A stretch of 64,000 nt of DNA from TMED27 sp041397865 (GTDB lineage Bacteria; Pseudomonadota; Alphaproteobacteria; Micavibrionales; Micavibrionaceae): positions 1-64,000 of the forward strand of contig JAWKVT010000002.1 of NCBI GenBank assembly GCA_041397865.1, read 5' to 3'. Positions 17,181 to 25,759 of this stretch are shown piece by piece. Positions within the stretch are counted from its first letter, which is position 1, and each line of letters opens with the position of its first letter. The notes under the pieces were generated by a model that worked only from the letters and a program-made list of their open reading frames with translations, was not told the origin of the DNA and did no database searches. Position numbers and translations under genes: made by a program.

Positions 17181-18062
17181 ATGTTTAAAAATTCTGTCTT
17201 TCGCAGTCTGGTTTTATTGCCTCTGCTCCTGTCTCTTCATTGCCTCACGGCATATGCGGGAGCCGGTGATTCCTGCACGGTCGCCGATAAAATCTACACT
17301 GCTGAATCGCCGTCCGGGCCGTCGTTAATCTGCAATGGAACAACTCTGGAAGTACTCCAAAGCGCAAAAGGAAACCCGGTCGCCAAAGGGATCGGCACCG
17401 ATACGCCCGTAACGTTATTAACGGTTGAAAACGCAACTGCCCCGGTCGTGACGATCGGCTCAACAAACGATAACGGAACCCCTGCTATTCGCCTGATAGA
17501 AAACATGAGCGGCGGTGCCTCCGGCAATAAAGGCTTTGAACTTGTTCTTGATGGCGCAAACAACGAAATGCGGATCGACCGCTACGAAAACGCCTTTGTC
17601 AGTACGCTGGTCACATTTGACAGGGACAACGACTTTGTCAGGATCGACGGGGAACTGGGTATAGGAAAAGATCCCGCTTCCGGAGTCTCTCTGGATATAA
17701 ACGGCAGCATTGAATATGTCGGCACCATCACTGATATTTCAGATCGAAGGCTGAAAAGCGATATCAGCGCTTTGCCGTATGGTCAGCTCGATAAAATCCT
17801 GAAGCTGAAACCTGTTTCCTTTAAAATGAAAGAGCGCCCTCAAAGCGCAAAAGAAAACGGATTCATTGCTCAGGATGTGCAAAATATTTTCCCGTCTTTG
17901 GTTCTGGAAAACCCCCAGGGGATGCTCAGCATGAACTATATCGGCCTCATTGCGCCTATGGTTGAGGCGATAAAAGAGCAAAACACACTGATCCAAAAGC
18001 TGGAACGGCAAAACGACCGGCTTTTAAAGCGCGTTGAGGCCCTTGAAAATAGCAGAGATTAA
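17181..18062 (+). CDS. Exported protein with C-terminal S74 intramolecular chaperone domain
   Basis: A signal peptide (residues 1-26, ending AYAGA) leads to a Gly/Asn/Thr-rich beta part (about 35-180). The S74 peptidase/chaperone domain follows from residue 187, with the SDRRLK motif giving the Ser187/Lys192 dyad used for self-cleavage in phage tail spikes. The FIAQDVQNIFPSLV block is typical. A coiled coil closes the protein (about 262-290). In tail fibres this domain trimerises the shaft and then cuts itself off, so a trimeric surface fibre is likely. The next exported gene starts 4 bases later. Confidence 0.85.
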   Translation: MFKNSVFRSLVLLPLLLSLHCLTAYAGAGDSCTVADKIYTAESPSGPSLICNGTTLEVLQSAKGNPVAKGIGTDTPVTLLTVENATAPVVTIGSTNDNGTPAIRLIENMSGGASGNKGFELVLDGANNEMRIDRYENAFVSTLVTFDRDNDFVRIDGELGIGKDPASGVSLDINGSIEYVGTITDISDRRLKSDISALPYGQLDKILKLKPVSFKMKERPQSAKENGFIAQDVQNIFPSLVLENPQGMLSMNYIGLIAPMVEAIKEQNTLIQKLERQNDRLLKRVEALENSRD

Positions 18063-18066
18063 CGGC

Positions 18067-18450
18067 ATGAAAAAAATTGTAAAACTCCAGTTTGCTGCTC
18101 TACTTTTATGCTTCGGTCTTTTCACCGTCGTCCCTGCTCAGACCTGGGCGCAAACTGCCGGGGAAATGCACTATGACACTGTCGATAACAGATATGAGTT
18201 TTTTGACGGCTCCGACTGGTTTGACTTTGATCTGGGCATCACCTTGGGCGTATGTGCAAACGAGGCAGAAATGGAATTTGATACCCTGCTCTCGACATAT
18301 AAATATTGCAACGGTACAAACTGGATGCCTGTCGCCGGAACGCTTACTTTAAGTGTTTGCGCTGCAAAAGGAAAAATGGATTTTTTCAGCGGCGCATATC
18401 ATTTCTGTAACGGGGCGCTTTGGATCAAAATGAAAGGCAGCCTTCTCTAA
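18067..18450 (+). CDS. Small exported protein with three W-ending repeats
   Basis: This 127-residue protein has a signal peptide (about residues 1-28). It then has three imperfect repeats of about 40 residues, each with an acidic-aromatic strand, an (F/C)(D/N)G motif and a conserved Trp (GSDW, GTNW, GALW). Two of them begin with a VCA cysteine. I place the start at the ATG at 18067; the upstream ATG at 18034 lies inside the S74 gene. The 4-base gap suggests a common mRNA and possibly a joint surface structure. Exact function unknown. Confidence 0.7.
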   Translation: MKKIVKLQFAALLLCFGLFTVVPAQTWAQTAGEMHYDTVDNRYEFFDGSDWFDFDLGITLGVCANEAEMEFDTLLSTYKYCNGTNWMPVAGTLTLSVCAAKGKMDFFSGAYHFCNGALWIKMKGSLL

Positions 18451-18462
18451 CCGTAAAAAAAC

Positions 18463-18508
18463 GGGCGGATAGAAACAAACATTTTTATCTGCTCGTTCTT
18501 ATCCGCCC
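18463..18508 (+). terminator. Long-loop stem after the two exported-protein genes
   Basis: GGGCGGATA at 18463-18471 pairs perfectly with TATCCGCCC at 18500-18508 across a 28-base loop. The stem is strong, but only a weak T-rich run (AAGTCATTTTC) follows. It probably ends the S74 operon transcript. Confidence 0.5.
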
Positions 18509-18814
18509 AAAGTCATTTTCATTGTATGACAAAGTGGGTAGGGGGGTGGGCTATGAAAAAATCCATAAAATTCTTAAAGGTCGAGAAAGGTCCTGCCAGA
18601 GTGTATAAAACCGGGGGTTCCTTACTGCCTGACAGGACGCTTCAATCTCAACTCATATCTTCGCTCATACAGTTCTCCCTGTTTGTATGGAACAAAAACA
18701 CCCCAATCACATTGCACCGCCCGTGCCAAAAAGACAAATCTCGCCGGAAAGTTAAATTATCCATATATAACAAAGAGATAATGTCTGGAAACGAAACCCG
18801 GAAAATCCGTGTCA

Positions 18815-18829
18815 TTAACGATTATTTAA
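18815..18829. promoter_or_regulatory. CtrA-like box (TTAA-N7-TTAA)
   Basis: TTAACGATTATTTAA matches the full CtrA recognition pattern TTAA-N7-TTAA exactly. It lies 58 bases upstream of the sigma-54 response-regulator start. CtrA is the cell-cycle response regulator of Alphaproteobacteria. A single match in AT-rich DNA can be chance, so this is a candidate only. Confidence 0.4.
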
Positions 18830-18887
18830 ATTTGCCATTGCAAAATACAAGAAGGGAGTGCAAAAGCTTGCAAAATTCAACGATCGT

Positions 18888-20279
18888 ATGAAAAACAAAA
18901 TCCTTATTATCGAAGATGACGCCACAACAGCGGCAATCCTGACCGGCTATCTCAAATCCGAAGGTTATGATATCGTCTCGGCGCATAACGGCCATGACGG
19001 GCTAAGCGCCATGGAGGCCGAAAAGCCGCAAGGTGTTTTGCTGGATCTCAATCTGCCCGACATGCATGGTTTTGATATCCTCAAATCCATTCGCGAGCGC
19101 CACCCCGCAACTGCTATTATAGTCATTACGGGGGCGGCCAGCATGACAACCGCCGTTGAGGCCATGCAATGCGGCGCGCATGATTTCGTCCCCAAACCGG
19201 CATCTCCGGAGCGGCTAAAGGTTAGTGTCCGCAACGCCTTGGAGCGTGTGGAGCTGAAAGAAATTGCAAAAACCTATGAAAAAATTGCCCGCGAGGAGTT
19301 TCAGGATTTCGTCGGAAAATCGCCGAAAATGCAGGCCGTCTACACCATTCTCGAAAGCGCGGCACAAAGCAAGGCATCAGTGTTTATCACGGGAGAAAGC
19401 GGCACCGGCAAAGAACTTGCCGCCCGCGCCGTACACAATCTAAGCGCCCGCTCCCACAAATCTTTCGAAGTTTTGAACTGCGCGGCCATCCCGCACAATT
19501 TGCTTGAAAGCGAAATTTTCGGCCATGTCAAAGGCGCGTTTACCGGCGCGACATCAGGCCGCAAAGGCGCAGCCGCCCGCGCCGATGGCGGAACATTGTT
19601 CCTCGACGAGCTTGGTGAAATGCCCATGGCGCTACAGGCTAAATTGCTGCGCTTTATCCAGTCCGGCACTTTTATGGCCGTTGGTGATACGCGCACGCAA
19701 CGTGTTGACGTACGCTTTATCTGCGCAACAAACCGCGATCCCCTAAGCGCGGTCAAAGACGGTTTCTTGCGCGAGGACCTGTATTATCGTCTGAACGTTA
19801 TTCCTGTACCTCTGCCGCCTCTGCGCGAGCGCGGTGGCGACGTGATGCGCCTTGCTCGTTATTTCCTCGAAAAAATATCTGATGAAGAAGGTAAGGATTT
19901 TCAGACGTTCTCTCTCGAAGCGGAAAGTATTCTGACGGCCTACCGCTGGCCGGGTAACGTCCGCGAACTTGAAAATACCATCCGGCGCATTGTCGTTCTC
20001 GGCAAAGGAAAAATCGTTGAACCTCCCATGCTCAGCATTTTGCACGAACACGCAAAGCAGGCCCCCGAAACACCGCCCGGCAATGCGAACATAGACATAC
20101 AGCCGTATTTACCCCGGACGCCCGGTGAGATCAAACCGCTTAAAGTCTATGAGCGCGAAGCCATCATGGCGGCCTTGTCAGCCTGTAACGGTAATATTAC
20201 CGAAGCGTCCAAAAGGTTGGACATCAACCCCGCCACCATTCACCGTAAACAAAAACAGTGGAAGCAGGAGGGGGGATAA
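18888..20279 (+). CDS. Sigma-54-dependent response regulator (NtrC family)
   Basis: Three domains are present in the NtrC order. The receiver (residues 1-118) has D10-D11 and phospho-acceptor D53. The AAA+ sigma-54 activation domain (about 140-370) contains the GESGTGKE Walker A loop, the GAFTGA loop that contacts sigma-54, and the FLDELGEM Walker B. The Fis-type helix-turn-helix is at about 430-460 (NITEASKRLDINPATIHRK). A GTG at 18858 would add ten residues; the ATG at 18888 fits the domain better. No kinase gene is adjacent, so it is an orphan regulator whose targets are unknown. Confidence 0.9.
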   Translation: MKNKILIIEDDATTAAILTGYLKSEGYDIVSAHNGHDGLSAMEAEKPQGVLLDLNLPDMHGFDILKSIRERHPATAIIVITGAASMTTAVEAMQCGAHDFVPKPASPERLKVSVRNALERVELKEIAKTYEKIAREEFQDFVGKSPKMQAVYTILESAAQSKASVFITGESGTGKELAARAVHNLSARSHKSFEVLNCAAIPHNLLESEIFGHVKGAFTGATSGRKGAAARADGGTLFLDELGEMPMALQAKLLRFIQSGTFMAVGDTRTQRVDVRFICATNRDPLSAVKDGFLREDLYYRLNVIPVPLPPLRERGGDVMRLARYFLEKISDEEGKDFQTFSLEAESILTAYRWPGNVRELENTIRRIVVLGKGKIVEPPMLSILHEHAKQAPETPPGNANIDIQPYLPRTPGEIKPLKVYEREAIMAALSACNGNITEASKRLDINPATIHRKQKQWKQEGG

Positions 20280-20379
20280 AAGCCGGATCTGCTTTTCACT
20301 CATGAAACCAAAAGCAAAAAATTAAAATATACAAAGAGTATGAATGTGCCTTGCCATGCAGACAAAGGGCTATAAATAA

Positions 20380-20994
20380 ATGAAGGCGATGAATACAAGC
20401 TTTAAAAACACGCCTGCTGCCCTCATTGAAGAAGCCCGCGCCTGCACGATCTGTGCGCCGCATCTTCCCCTTGGCCCGCGCCCGGTCTTCCAGATATCGC
20501 CCGCTGCAAAAATTCTGGTTGTCGGTCAGGCCCCCGGCATCCGCGTACACGAAACCGGCATTCCCTTTAATGATCCGTCTGGCGACCGGCTGCGCGAATG
20601 GATGGGCATAGACAGCGATACATTTTACGATCCAAAACGTATCGGAATTTTGCCGATGGGTTTTTGCTATCCCGGACGCGGCTCAAGCGGCGACCTTCCC
20701 CCGCGCAAGGAATGCGCCCCCGCTTGGCGTGAAAAACTCCTCGCCGTTATGCCGGAAATAAAACTCACCCTCGTCATCGGCCAGTACGCGCATAAATGGC
20801 ATTTGGGCGATCGACAAAAGAAAAACCTTACGCAAACGGTAAAAAACTGGCGCGAATACAAAGATCAAAACATCATCCCGCTTCCTCACCCGTCCCCGCG
20901 CAATAATATCTGGCTGAAGAAAAACCCGTGGTTTGAATCGGGCCTTCTCCCGGTCCTCAAAAAAACTGTCGCTTTTTATCTTGAAAAAGCATAA
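20380..20994 (+). CDS. Uracil-DNA glycosylase superfamily protein
   Basis: The sequence has the UDG-superfamily pattern: VVGQAPGIRVHETGIPFNDPSG near residue 47 (the water-activating GQAPG loop) and the C-terminal LPHPSPRN motif near residue 167, which inserts into DNA. The central CYPGRG segment and the conserved cysteines at the N-terminus (ARACTICAPH) resemble the uracil-DNA glycosylase-like family often annotated without a tested substrate. At 204 residues the size is normal. It probably takes part in base-excision repair. Confidence 0.8.
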   Translation: MKAMNTSFKNTPAALIEEARACTICAPHLPLGPRPVFQISPAAKILVVGQAPGIRVHETGIPFNDPSGDRLREWMGIDSDTFYDPKRIGILPMGFCYPGRGSSGDLPPRKECAPAWREKLLAVMPEIKLTLVIGQYAHKWHLGDRQKKNLTQTVKNWREYKDQNIIPLPHPSPRNNIWLKKNPWFESGLLPVLKKTVAFYLEKA

Positions 20995-21079
20995 AATATA
21001 TAGGATTATATTCTTAACAAAGCCAAAATTGCGCCTTTTTCATGAAGACTCACAAGCCCGGTATATAAAGATTAAAATC

Positions 21080-22243
21080 TTAGGGCACCATCTCAAGCGC
21101 AGTTTTTACCAAAGCATCAGATCGTATAACTTCCAGAAAACCGGGAGAAAACCCCGCAGGGTCCGTCTTGCTGGAATTTCGGTGAAACAGTATGATCTCA
21201 CCGTTAAGAGCGCGCCTTAACTCATCCAGCTTCCCAAAAAAGATAATCCGGTCAAGCAGACGGTTTGATTCCTGATGAATCTCTCCATCCTTTAAAATGA
21301 GATCTTCCGGCGCAAGACCGGGAACGCGCACAGCCATAACCATATCCGTATTAAAATCCAGATTGTGGCGGCTAAGCTGTGGATCGCGCCAGATAAGATC
21401 CTTATGCAGAATTTCCTGCCCGTCTATACGCTGAATAACCGGCTTGCTCAAACCCGGAATATGCAGATTGGCAGCCTTAAAAGTTTCTCTGAGCGGTGAA
21501 ACTTTATGACCCTGACTTTCCATGAGCGCCTTGATACGTTCAAAAATTTCAAGACGCTTATCCATCGCCGATGTTGTAAACGCGCCTTTAAGGCCATCCA
21601 ACTCATAACCTTGCGGGATAATATCCATAGGGGTTAAAACGCCGCCTTCGGAACGTATGAAAGGATGAAACTCTTCCCAGAATTCCCGAATGCTCTGGCA
21701 ACCTATATTCTGCGGTCCATGCACGCCTTGGCCGAAAACCCCACCGGCCATCTGCCCGCCTGTACGCGACAAGGTGCCCATATTTGGCGTTCCATCCGGT
21801 CCTGTTTTGGTTCTTTGCACCACGGCAAGCTGAACACGGTCTTCCTCTGAATCCACTTTGTCCCGGTCGAAAACAAAAGCCACAACAGACATCGCGCCGA
21901 TTGTTCGCTTACTTTCAAGGACGGAGCGAAAACCCATACCAAACCGCTGTTCCGCTTCTTTAATGCGTTGCGGGTCGGGATTGTCACCTCCAAGCTTGAC
22001 AAAATCGGCCTTACGCCAGCTATCCGGATATCGCGGGTCGGGAACCATCAACGCAGCCGGATCGTGCATTTTCGTATCGACAACAAGCGTATCGCCTTCA
22101 CTTTGAATGTCGTGAATGCCGATCCTGTTATTGGGCTGCCGCTTTATCAGGTCAAGATCGCAGATAACAGAGCCATGCCCTTTTTCTTCCTGCCCGAAGA
22201 AATAAGCATTGGTTGCATAAGCCTGTTGGTTTGGTTGGGCCAT
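21080..22243 (-). CDS. Hypothetical protein with a Nudix-like motif
   Basis: This 387-residue soluble protein has a central stretch resembling a Nudix hydrolase. A strand VQLAVVQRTK (about 137-146) and a Gly-rich GGQMAGGVFG are followed by SIREFWEEF at 184-192, where R186-E187 and E190-E191 match the REUxEE core. The first Glu of the Nudix box is a Gln and the closing Gly is a His, so the box is degenerate. The N- and C-terminal parts are unfamiliar. It may hydrolyse a nucleoside diphosphate derivative or be an inactive relative. Confidence 0.55.
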   Translation of the reverse strand: MAQPNQQAYATNAYFFGQEEKGHGSVICDLDLIKRQPNNRIGIHDIQSEGDTLVVDTKMHDPAALMVPDPRYPDSWRKADFVKLGGDNPDPQRIKEAEQRFGMGFRSVLESKRTIGAMSVVAFVFDRDKVDSEEDRVQLAVVQRTKTGPDGTPNMGTLSRTGGQMAGGVFGQGVHGPQNIGCQSIREFWEEFHPFIRSEGGVLTPMDIIPQGYELDGLKGAFTTSAMDKRLEIFERIKALMESQGHKVSPLRETFKAANLHIPGLSKPVIQRIDGQEILHKDLIWRDPQLSRHNLDFNTDMVMAVRVPGLAPEDLILKDGEIHQESNRLLDRIIFFGKLDELRRALNGEIILFHRNSSKTDPAGFSPGFLEVIRSDALVKTALEMVP

Positions 22244-22343
22244 AACGGTTTTTACATTCTCAAAATAACGGAGGGCGACAGTAACAAAAGATCATATATA
22301 TGTCAAACGGAGTATTGGCGTTAACAAAGGAAAAAGTTTGGCC

Positions 22344-23021
22344 CTAAAAAGGCGCCGGATCGGTAAATGTAATTTTATCACCGCTCGCAGGATGATAAAC
22401 GCTCAGGCTCTGCGCATGAAGCTGCAAACGCTCAGCCGCTTTTTCGGCCTCCTCGTGGGCATAAAAAACCTCTCCCAAAATCGGATGCCCCAAAGCCTCC
22501 ATATGCACGCGAAGCTGATGCGAGCGCCCCGTAACAGGCTTAAGCAACATCCGCGTAAAGCCTTCCGGTTCCCGCTCCAGAACCTCCCAGTCGGTCTGCG
22601 CGGGCTTGCCGTGTTCATGGCAAACCATCTGCCGCGGGCGGTTTTCCCAATCGCAGCGCAGCGGCAAATCAACCCGCCCACCATCCTCTTCAGGCATGCC
22701 CCAGACGCGGGCAATATAACGTTTTTCCGTTTCCCGGTTTTCAAATTGCCGCCCCAGTTTCACCTGCGATTCTTTATTCAGCGCCATGATAAACACGCCT
22801 GAGGTCTCAAGGTCCAAACGATGCACCAGCAAGGCCCCCGGAAATTCCGCCCGCGCCCGCACCTCCAGACAATCGGCATGTTCCGCAGCCCTGCCCGGCA
22901 CGCTCAACAACCCCGAAGGCTTGGACAGCACCAGTAAATCATCGTCTTGATACAAAATGTGAAGAGGCTCGGGCGGCGGAGTATAGATAAATGGCGGCAG
23001 CTTGACAGCAGGTTTACGCAA
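22344..23021 (-). CDS. rluA: RluA-family pseudouridine synthase
   Basis: The motif LLVHRLDLETSGVFIMA near residue 65 contains the catalytic Asp of the RluA family. The GRSHQLRVHMEALGHPILGE block near residue 165 is the second signature. There is no S4 domain. At 225 residues it is about as long as E. coli RluA, which modifies U746 in 23S rRNA and U32 in several tRNAs. I use the symbol on size and motif grounds. The start overlaps the upstream 75-codon gene by 8 bases. Confidence 0.85.
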   Translation of the reverse strand: MRKPAVKLPPFIYTPPPEPLHILYQDDDLLVLSKPSGLLSVPGRAAEHADCLEVRARAEFPGALLVHRLDLETSGVFIMALNKESQVKLGRQFENRETEKRYIARVWGMPEEDGGRVDLPLRCDWENRPRQMVCHEHGKPAQTDWEVLEREPEGFTRMLLKPVTGRSHQLRVHMEALGHPILGEVFYAHEEAEKAAERLQLHAQSLSVYHPASGDKITFTDPAPF

Positions 23022-23241
23022 AACCCACCTTCACACCGCGCTTTTTGAAATAACTTTGCATCATCTTCCGCCCTGCGCGGTTGTTCTGCGCCAGCCGCCC
23101 CGGATCGAACTTCGCTTCCGTGACGCCATAAGCGCTCATCGCCTCTTTTAAATTGAGGATATGCACATCAATATCCTCATTGTCATTTTCCAAAGAAACG
23201 TAAATCGCTTCGGTTGCATCTTCCAGGCTCATGGCGCTCAT
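23014..23241 (-). CDS. Small conserved-looking hypothetical protein
   Basis: The 75-residue protein is acidic in its N-terminal half and basic in its C-terminal half (GRKMMQSYFKKRGVKVG). An AAAGGA ribosome-binding site lies 8 bases before the ATG, and the stop overlaps the start of rluA, so the two are coupled. I recognise no family. A nucleic-acid or ribosome-associated role is conceivable but only from the neighbour and the basic tail. Confidence 0.65.
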   Translation of the reverse strand: MSAMSLEDATEAIYVSLENDNEDIDVHILNLKEAMSAYGVTEAKFDPGRLAQNNRAGRKMMQSYFKKRGVKVGFA

Positions 23242-23289
23242 AATGAAAATCCTTTATTTTAAACTCTCTCTCCTTTATCAAATAATCAT

Positions 23290-23403
23290 ATGACGACGCA
23301 AGACAAACAACCGCCGCAAAAACCTTTAACAGGCGCACATATCGCCCCGAAAACCCACGGCTCCGCCTGCCCGTGTTGCATACCAGAGGAAGATGAGGAT
23401 TAA
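23290..23403 (+). CDS. Possible 37-residue Cys-containing protein
   Basis: A short open frame starts at the ATG at 23290. It has a Gln/Pro/Lys-rich N-terminus, a HGSACPCC cluster of three cysteines (residues 27-30 region) and a very acidic end. No Shine-Dalgarno sequence is visible. It fits the gap between a divergent and a convergent gene. The cysteine cluster and third-position GC suggest a real gene, but the length allows chance. Confidence 0.35.
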   Translation: MTTQDKQPPQKPLTGAHIAPKTHGSACPCCIPEEDED

Positions 23404-23406
23404 AGC

Positions 23407-24684
23407 CTAAGCGGGCAGATTCCTGATAGTGTAAAGAGTGTCCACCAAAGGACGAAGTGAAAGCTCTACAGCCTTATTCGCTTTTGAAAGATCGGTCTTC
23501 AAACTAAAAACTTTTTCTAACGCTGACGGAATGTCCGGAGAATGAACATGTGCCGTTTTCGGATTAGAAGCAGCAAGCTGCAAACGTTTGAGATTTAAAT
23601 AACCCAAATCACCGTTTTCCCGGGTTTGCACGGCATTCCCTATCTCCTTGTAATGAGATAATGCAGCATTTAAATCTTTATCGGAAGGCGTGATTTTATT
23701 GATAGCATTCCTTGTCGCTTCTTGAGAGGCTTCTGGTGCCAAATTTAAAAACTCAAGACGCTTTATATCATCCCACACACGATTCGGCTGAGGGTCGATC
23801 TTTTCCAGCCTTTCGAGATAAGAGGTCAAACGCGGATCATCCAGCGGCATAACCGCCATAAGCGCCTGCGCCCCAACAAGACCAAAATAATCAACAACGT
23901 CATGCTGTTTTTGCGCAGATAAACCGGATTTGGCAATATCTCGAGAATATCCCTCAAGCTCGTTTAAAAAGCTTTGAGCCAAAACCTCCACCCTATCAAA
24001 CCCCGAGGCTTCGCGATAAGTTTGCAAAATCTTGGCATGCGCTAAAATATGCCAATTCTCATAGCTATGCACACTATCACCACCCAAAAGACGTTCTTCA
24101 CGCCATTGTAAAAGGGGCTTTTTTTTATGCCCTACATAGCTAGAGGGGTCCGTTAATTGATGAATATAGTCATGATTGCTGGCACTCATTAAAGCGCTAA
24201 GAGAATGAATAAGAGGCGCGTCAGGATGAAGGGCTGACGTCTCTAAAATATCATCATCAAATCCCAGTAAAGGAATATGATATCTGAAATTTTCAGCATC
24301 AATGGTAACAGCCGTCATTTCAAACCGCCCTGCGCCTAACATCCTGTGTTTCGGTTCAATTATCAGATTATCTTGTTGTTCATGAAGATCGTTTGTGGAA
24401 GAGGCAGCAACAGGGCTGAATGTATTTAAAGCTATAACCCCCGAAGAAGTCGCCAGTGTATTAAACAATGTGGCCAGTTTTTTCTCTGAATACAAATTCG
24501 TTTTAGACGCATTACACAGCCCGGCAAAACCGTCAAAAAAGCCGTGCCCCTGCAAGGATTTCGTCTCTTTTTGAACGGTTGCGTTAAGACCCTGTTCTCT
24601 AATAAGATCAGCACGCGCAAAAAGCGCGTCAGAGTAAAGGTCTTTGGCGCTTCTTAACCGTATATTCATCGCTGTCATATTCAT
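23407..24684 (-). CDS. Hypothetical protein of about 425 residues
   Basis: The protein is soluble and helix-rich, with no signal peptide. A segment around residues 168-180 (SASNHDYIHQL) resembles a metal-site helix, but one motif is not enough to assign a family. Several in-frame ATGs occur near the start (24684, 24678, 24669) and none has a clear ribosome-binding site; the 24723 start adds a doubtful hydrophobic leader. It is divergent from pdxS and more AT-rich than the core genes around it. Confidence 0.55.
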   Translation of the reverse strand: MNMTAMNIRLRSAKDLYSDALFARADLIREQGLNATVQKETKSLQGHGFFDGFAGLCNASKTNLYSEKKLATLFNTLATSSGVIALNTFSPVAASSTNDLHEQQDNLIIEPKHRMLGAGRFEMTAVTIDAENFRYHIPLLGFDDDILETSALHPDAPLIHSLSALMSASNHDYIHQLTDPSSYVGHKKKPLLQWREERLLGGDSVHSYENWHILAHAKILQTYREASGFDRVEVLAQSFLNELEGYSRDIAKSGLSAQKQHDVVDYFGLVGAQALMAVMPLDDPRLTSYLERLEKIDPQPNRVWDDIKRLEFLNLAPEASQEATRNAINKITPSDKDLNAALSHYKEIGNAVQTRENGDLGYLNLKRLQLAASNPKTAHVHSPDIPSALEKVFSLKTDLSKANKAVELSLRPLVDTLYTIRNLPA

Positions 24685-24859
24685 GGATCGAAATATAATA
24701 CACCGCGTATCAAAAATCAACAAATAATATACATAACAAAATTATGTTTTCCTGCATCTAGCCTTTGCATTTTCCATCCATATATGTATAAATACGGCTC
24801 TTCTTGGGAATTGCGTATAAACCGCAGAAAACATAGGAAAAATATAAGGATTTAAGGAT

Positions 24860-25759
24860 ATGGGCGACAAAACAGGCTCCACCGGCACCATCAACATCAA
24901 AACCGGCCTGGCCGAAATGCTCAAAGGCGGTGTCATCATGGACGTTGTCACCGCCGAACAGGCCAAAGTCGCCGAGGATGCGGGCGCGGTGGCCGTCATG
25001 GCGCTTGAGCGCGTCCCCTCCGATATCCGCAAGGCAGGCGGCGTTGCGCGCATGTCCCCGCCCGAGGTGATCGAGCAGGTCATGAACGCTGTCTCCATCC
25101 CCGTCATGGCCAAATGCCGCATCGGACACTTTGCCGAAGCCCAGATTTTGCAGGAAATGGGCGTGGATTACGTTGATGAATCCGAAGTGCTTACCCCTGC
25201 CGATGAGGAATTCCACATCAACAAGCATAATTTTAAAGTGCCTTTTGTCTGTGGCGCGAAAAATCTGGGCGAAGCCCTGCGCCGCATCGGCGAAGGCGCG
25301 GCCCTCATGCGTACAAAAGGCGAACCGGGCACAGGAAATATCGTCGAAGCTGTGCGCCATATGCGCCGCATTAATGCGGAAATCCGAAAAGCCGCCAATA
25401 TGGATGAGGCTGAACTGATGGGCTTTGCCAAAGATATCGGCGCGCCGTTTGAATTGCTGAAAATTGTTCGTGCGGAAGGCCGCCTCCCTGTGCCGAATTT
25501 TGCCGCCGGCGGCATCGCCACACCTGCCGACGCCGCGCTGTGTATGCAGCTTGGCGCGGAAACGGTCTTCGTGGGCTCGGGCATTTTCAAATCCGATAAC
25601 CCGGAAAAATTTGCAAAAGCCATCGTCAAGGCCACCGCCCATTTCGATGACCCGGCCATCGTACTGGAAGCGTCCAAAGAACTCGAAGGTGTCGCCATGC
25701 GCGGCACAGAGATTTCGGAGATTGACGAACCTATGCGAATGGCGGATCGAGGGTGGTAG
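24860..25759 (+). CDS. pdxS: Pyridoxal 5'-phosphate synthase, synthase subunit
   Basis: PdxS makes PLP directly from ribose 5-phosphate, glyceraldehyde 3-phosphate and ammonia delivered by PdxT. The sequence is highly conserved: GGVIMDVVTAEQAKVAEDAGAVAVMALERVPSD-type N-terminus, the catalytic lysines in MAKCRIGH and RTKGEPGTG, and the C-terminal phosphate site FVGSGIF. The length of 299 residues is normal. AAGGA lies just before the ATG. pdxT follows after one intervening small gene, which is unusual. Confidence 0.97.
   Translation: MGDKTGSTGTINIKTGLAEMLKGGVIMDVVTAEQAKVAEDAGAVAVMALERVPSDIRKAGGVARMSPPEVIEQVMNAVSIPVMAKCRIGHFAEAQILQEMGVDYVDESEVLTPADEEFHINKHNFKVPFVCGAKNLGEALRRIGEGAALMRTKGEPGTGNIVEAVRHMRRINAEIRKAANMDEAELMGFAKDIGAPFELLKIVRAEGRLPVPNFAAGGIATPADAALCMQLGAETVFVGSGIFKSDNPEKFAKAIVKATAHFDDPAIVLEASKELEGVAMRGTEISEIDEPMRMADRGW

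Larger units (their letters stand above)
18451..18887. other. 437-base gap before the sigma-54 regulator gene
   Basis: This stretch holds a stem-loop near its start and a CtrA-like box near its end (both listed separately). In between it is AT-rich. A plus-strand open frame at 18526-18891 (121 codons) has no recognisable features and overlaps the regulator start, so I do not call it a gene. Confidence 0.5.

Noticed and set aside
18526..18891. Plus-strand open frame of 121 codons before the sigma-54 regulator
   Set aside because: It lacks a ribosome-binding site, contains the CtrA-like box and overlaps the regulator start. The composition is that of intergenic DNA.
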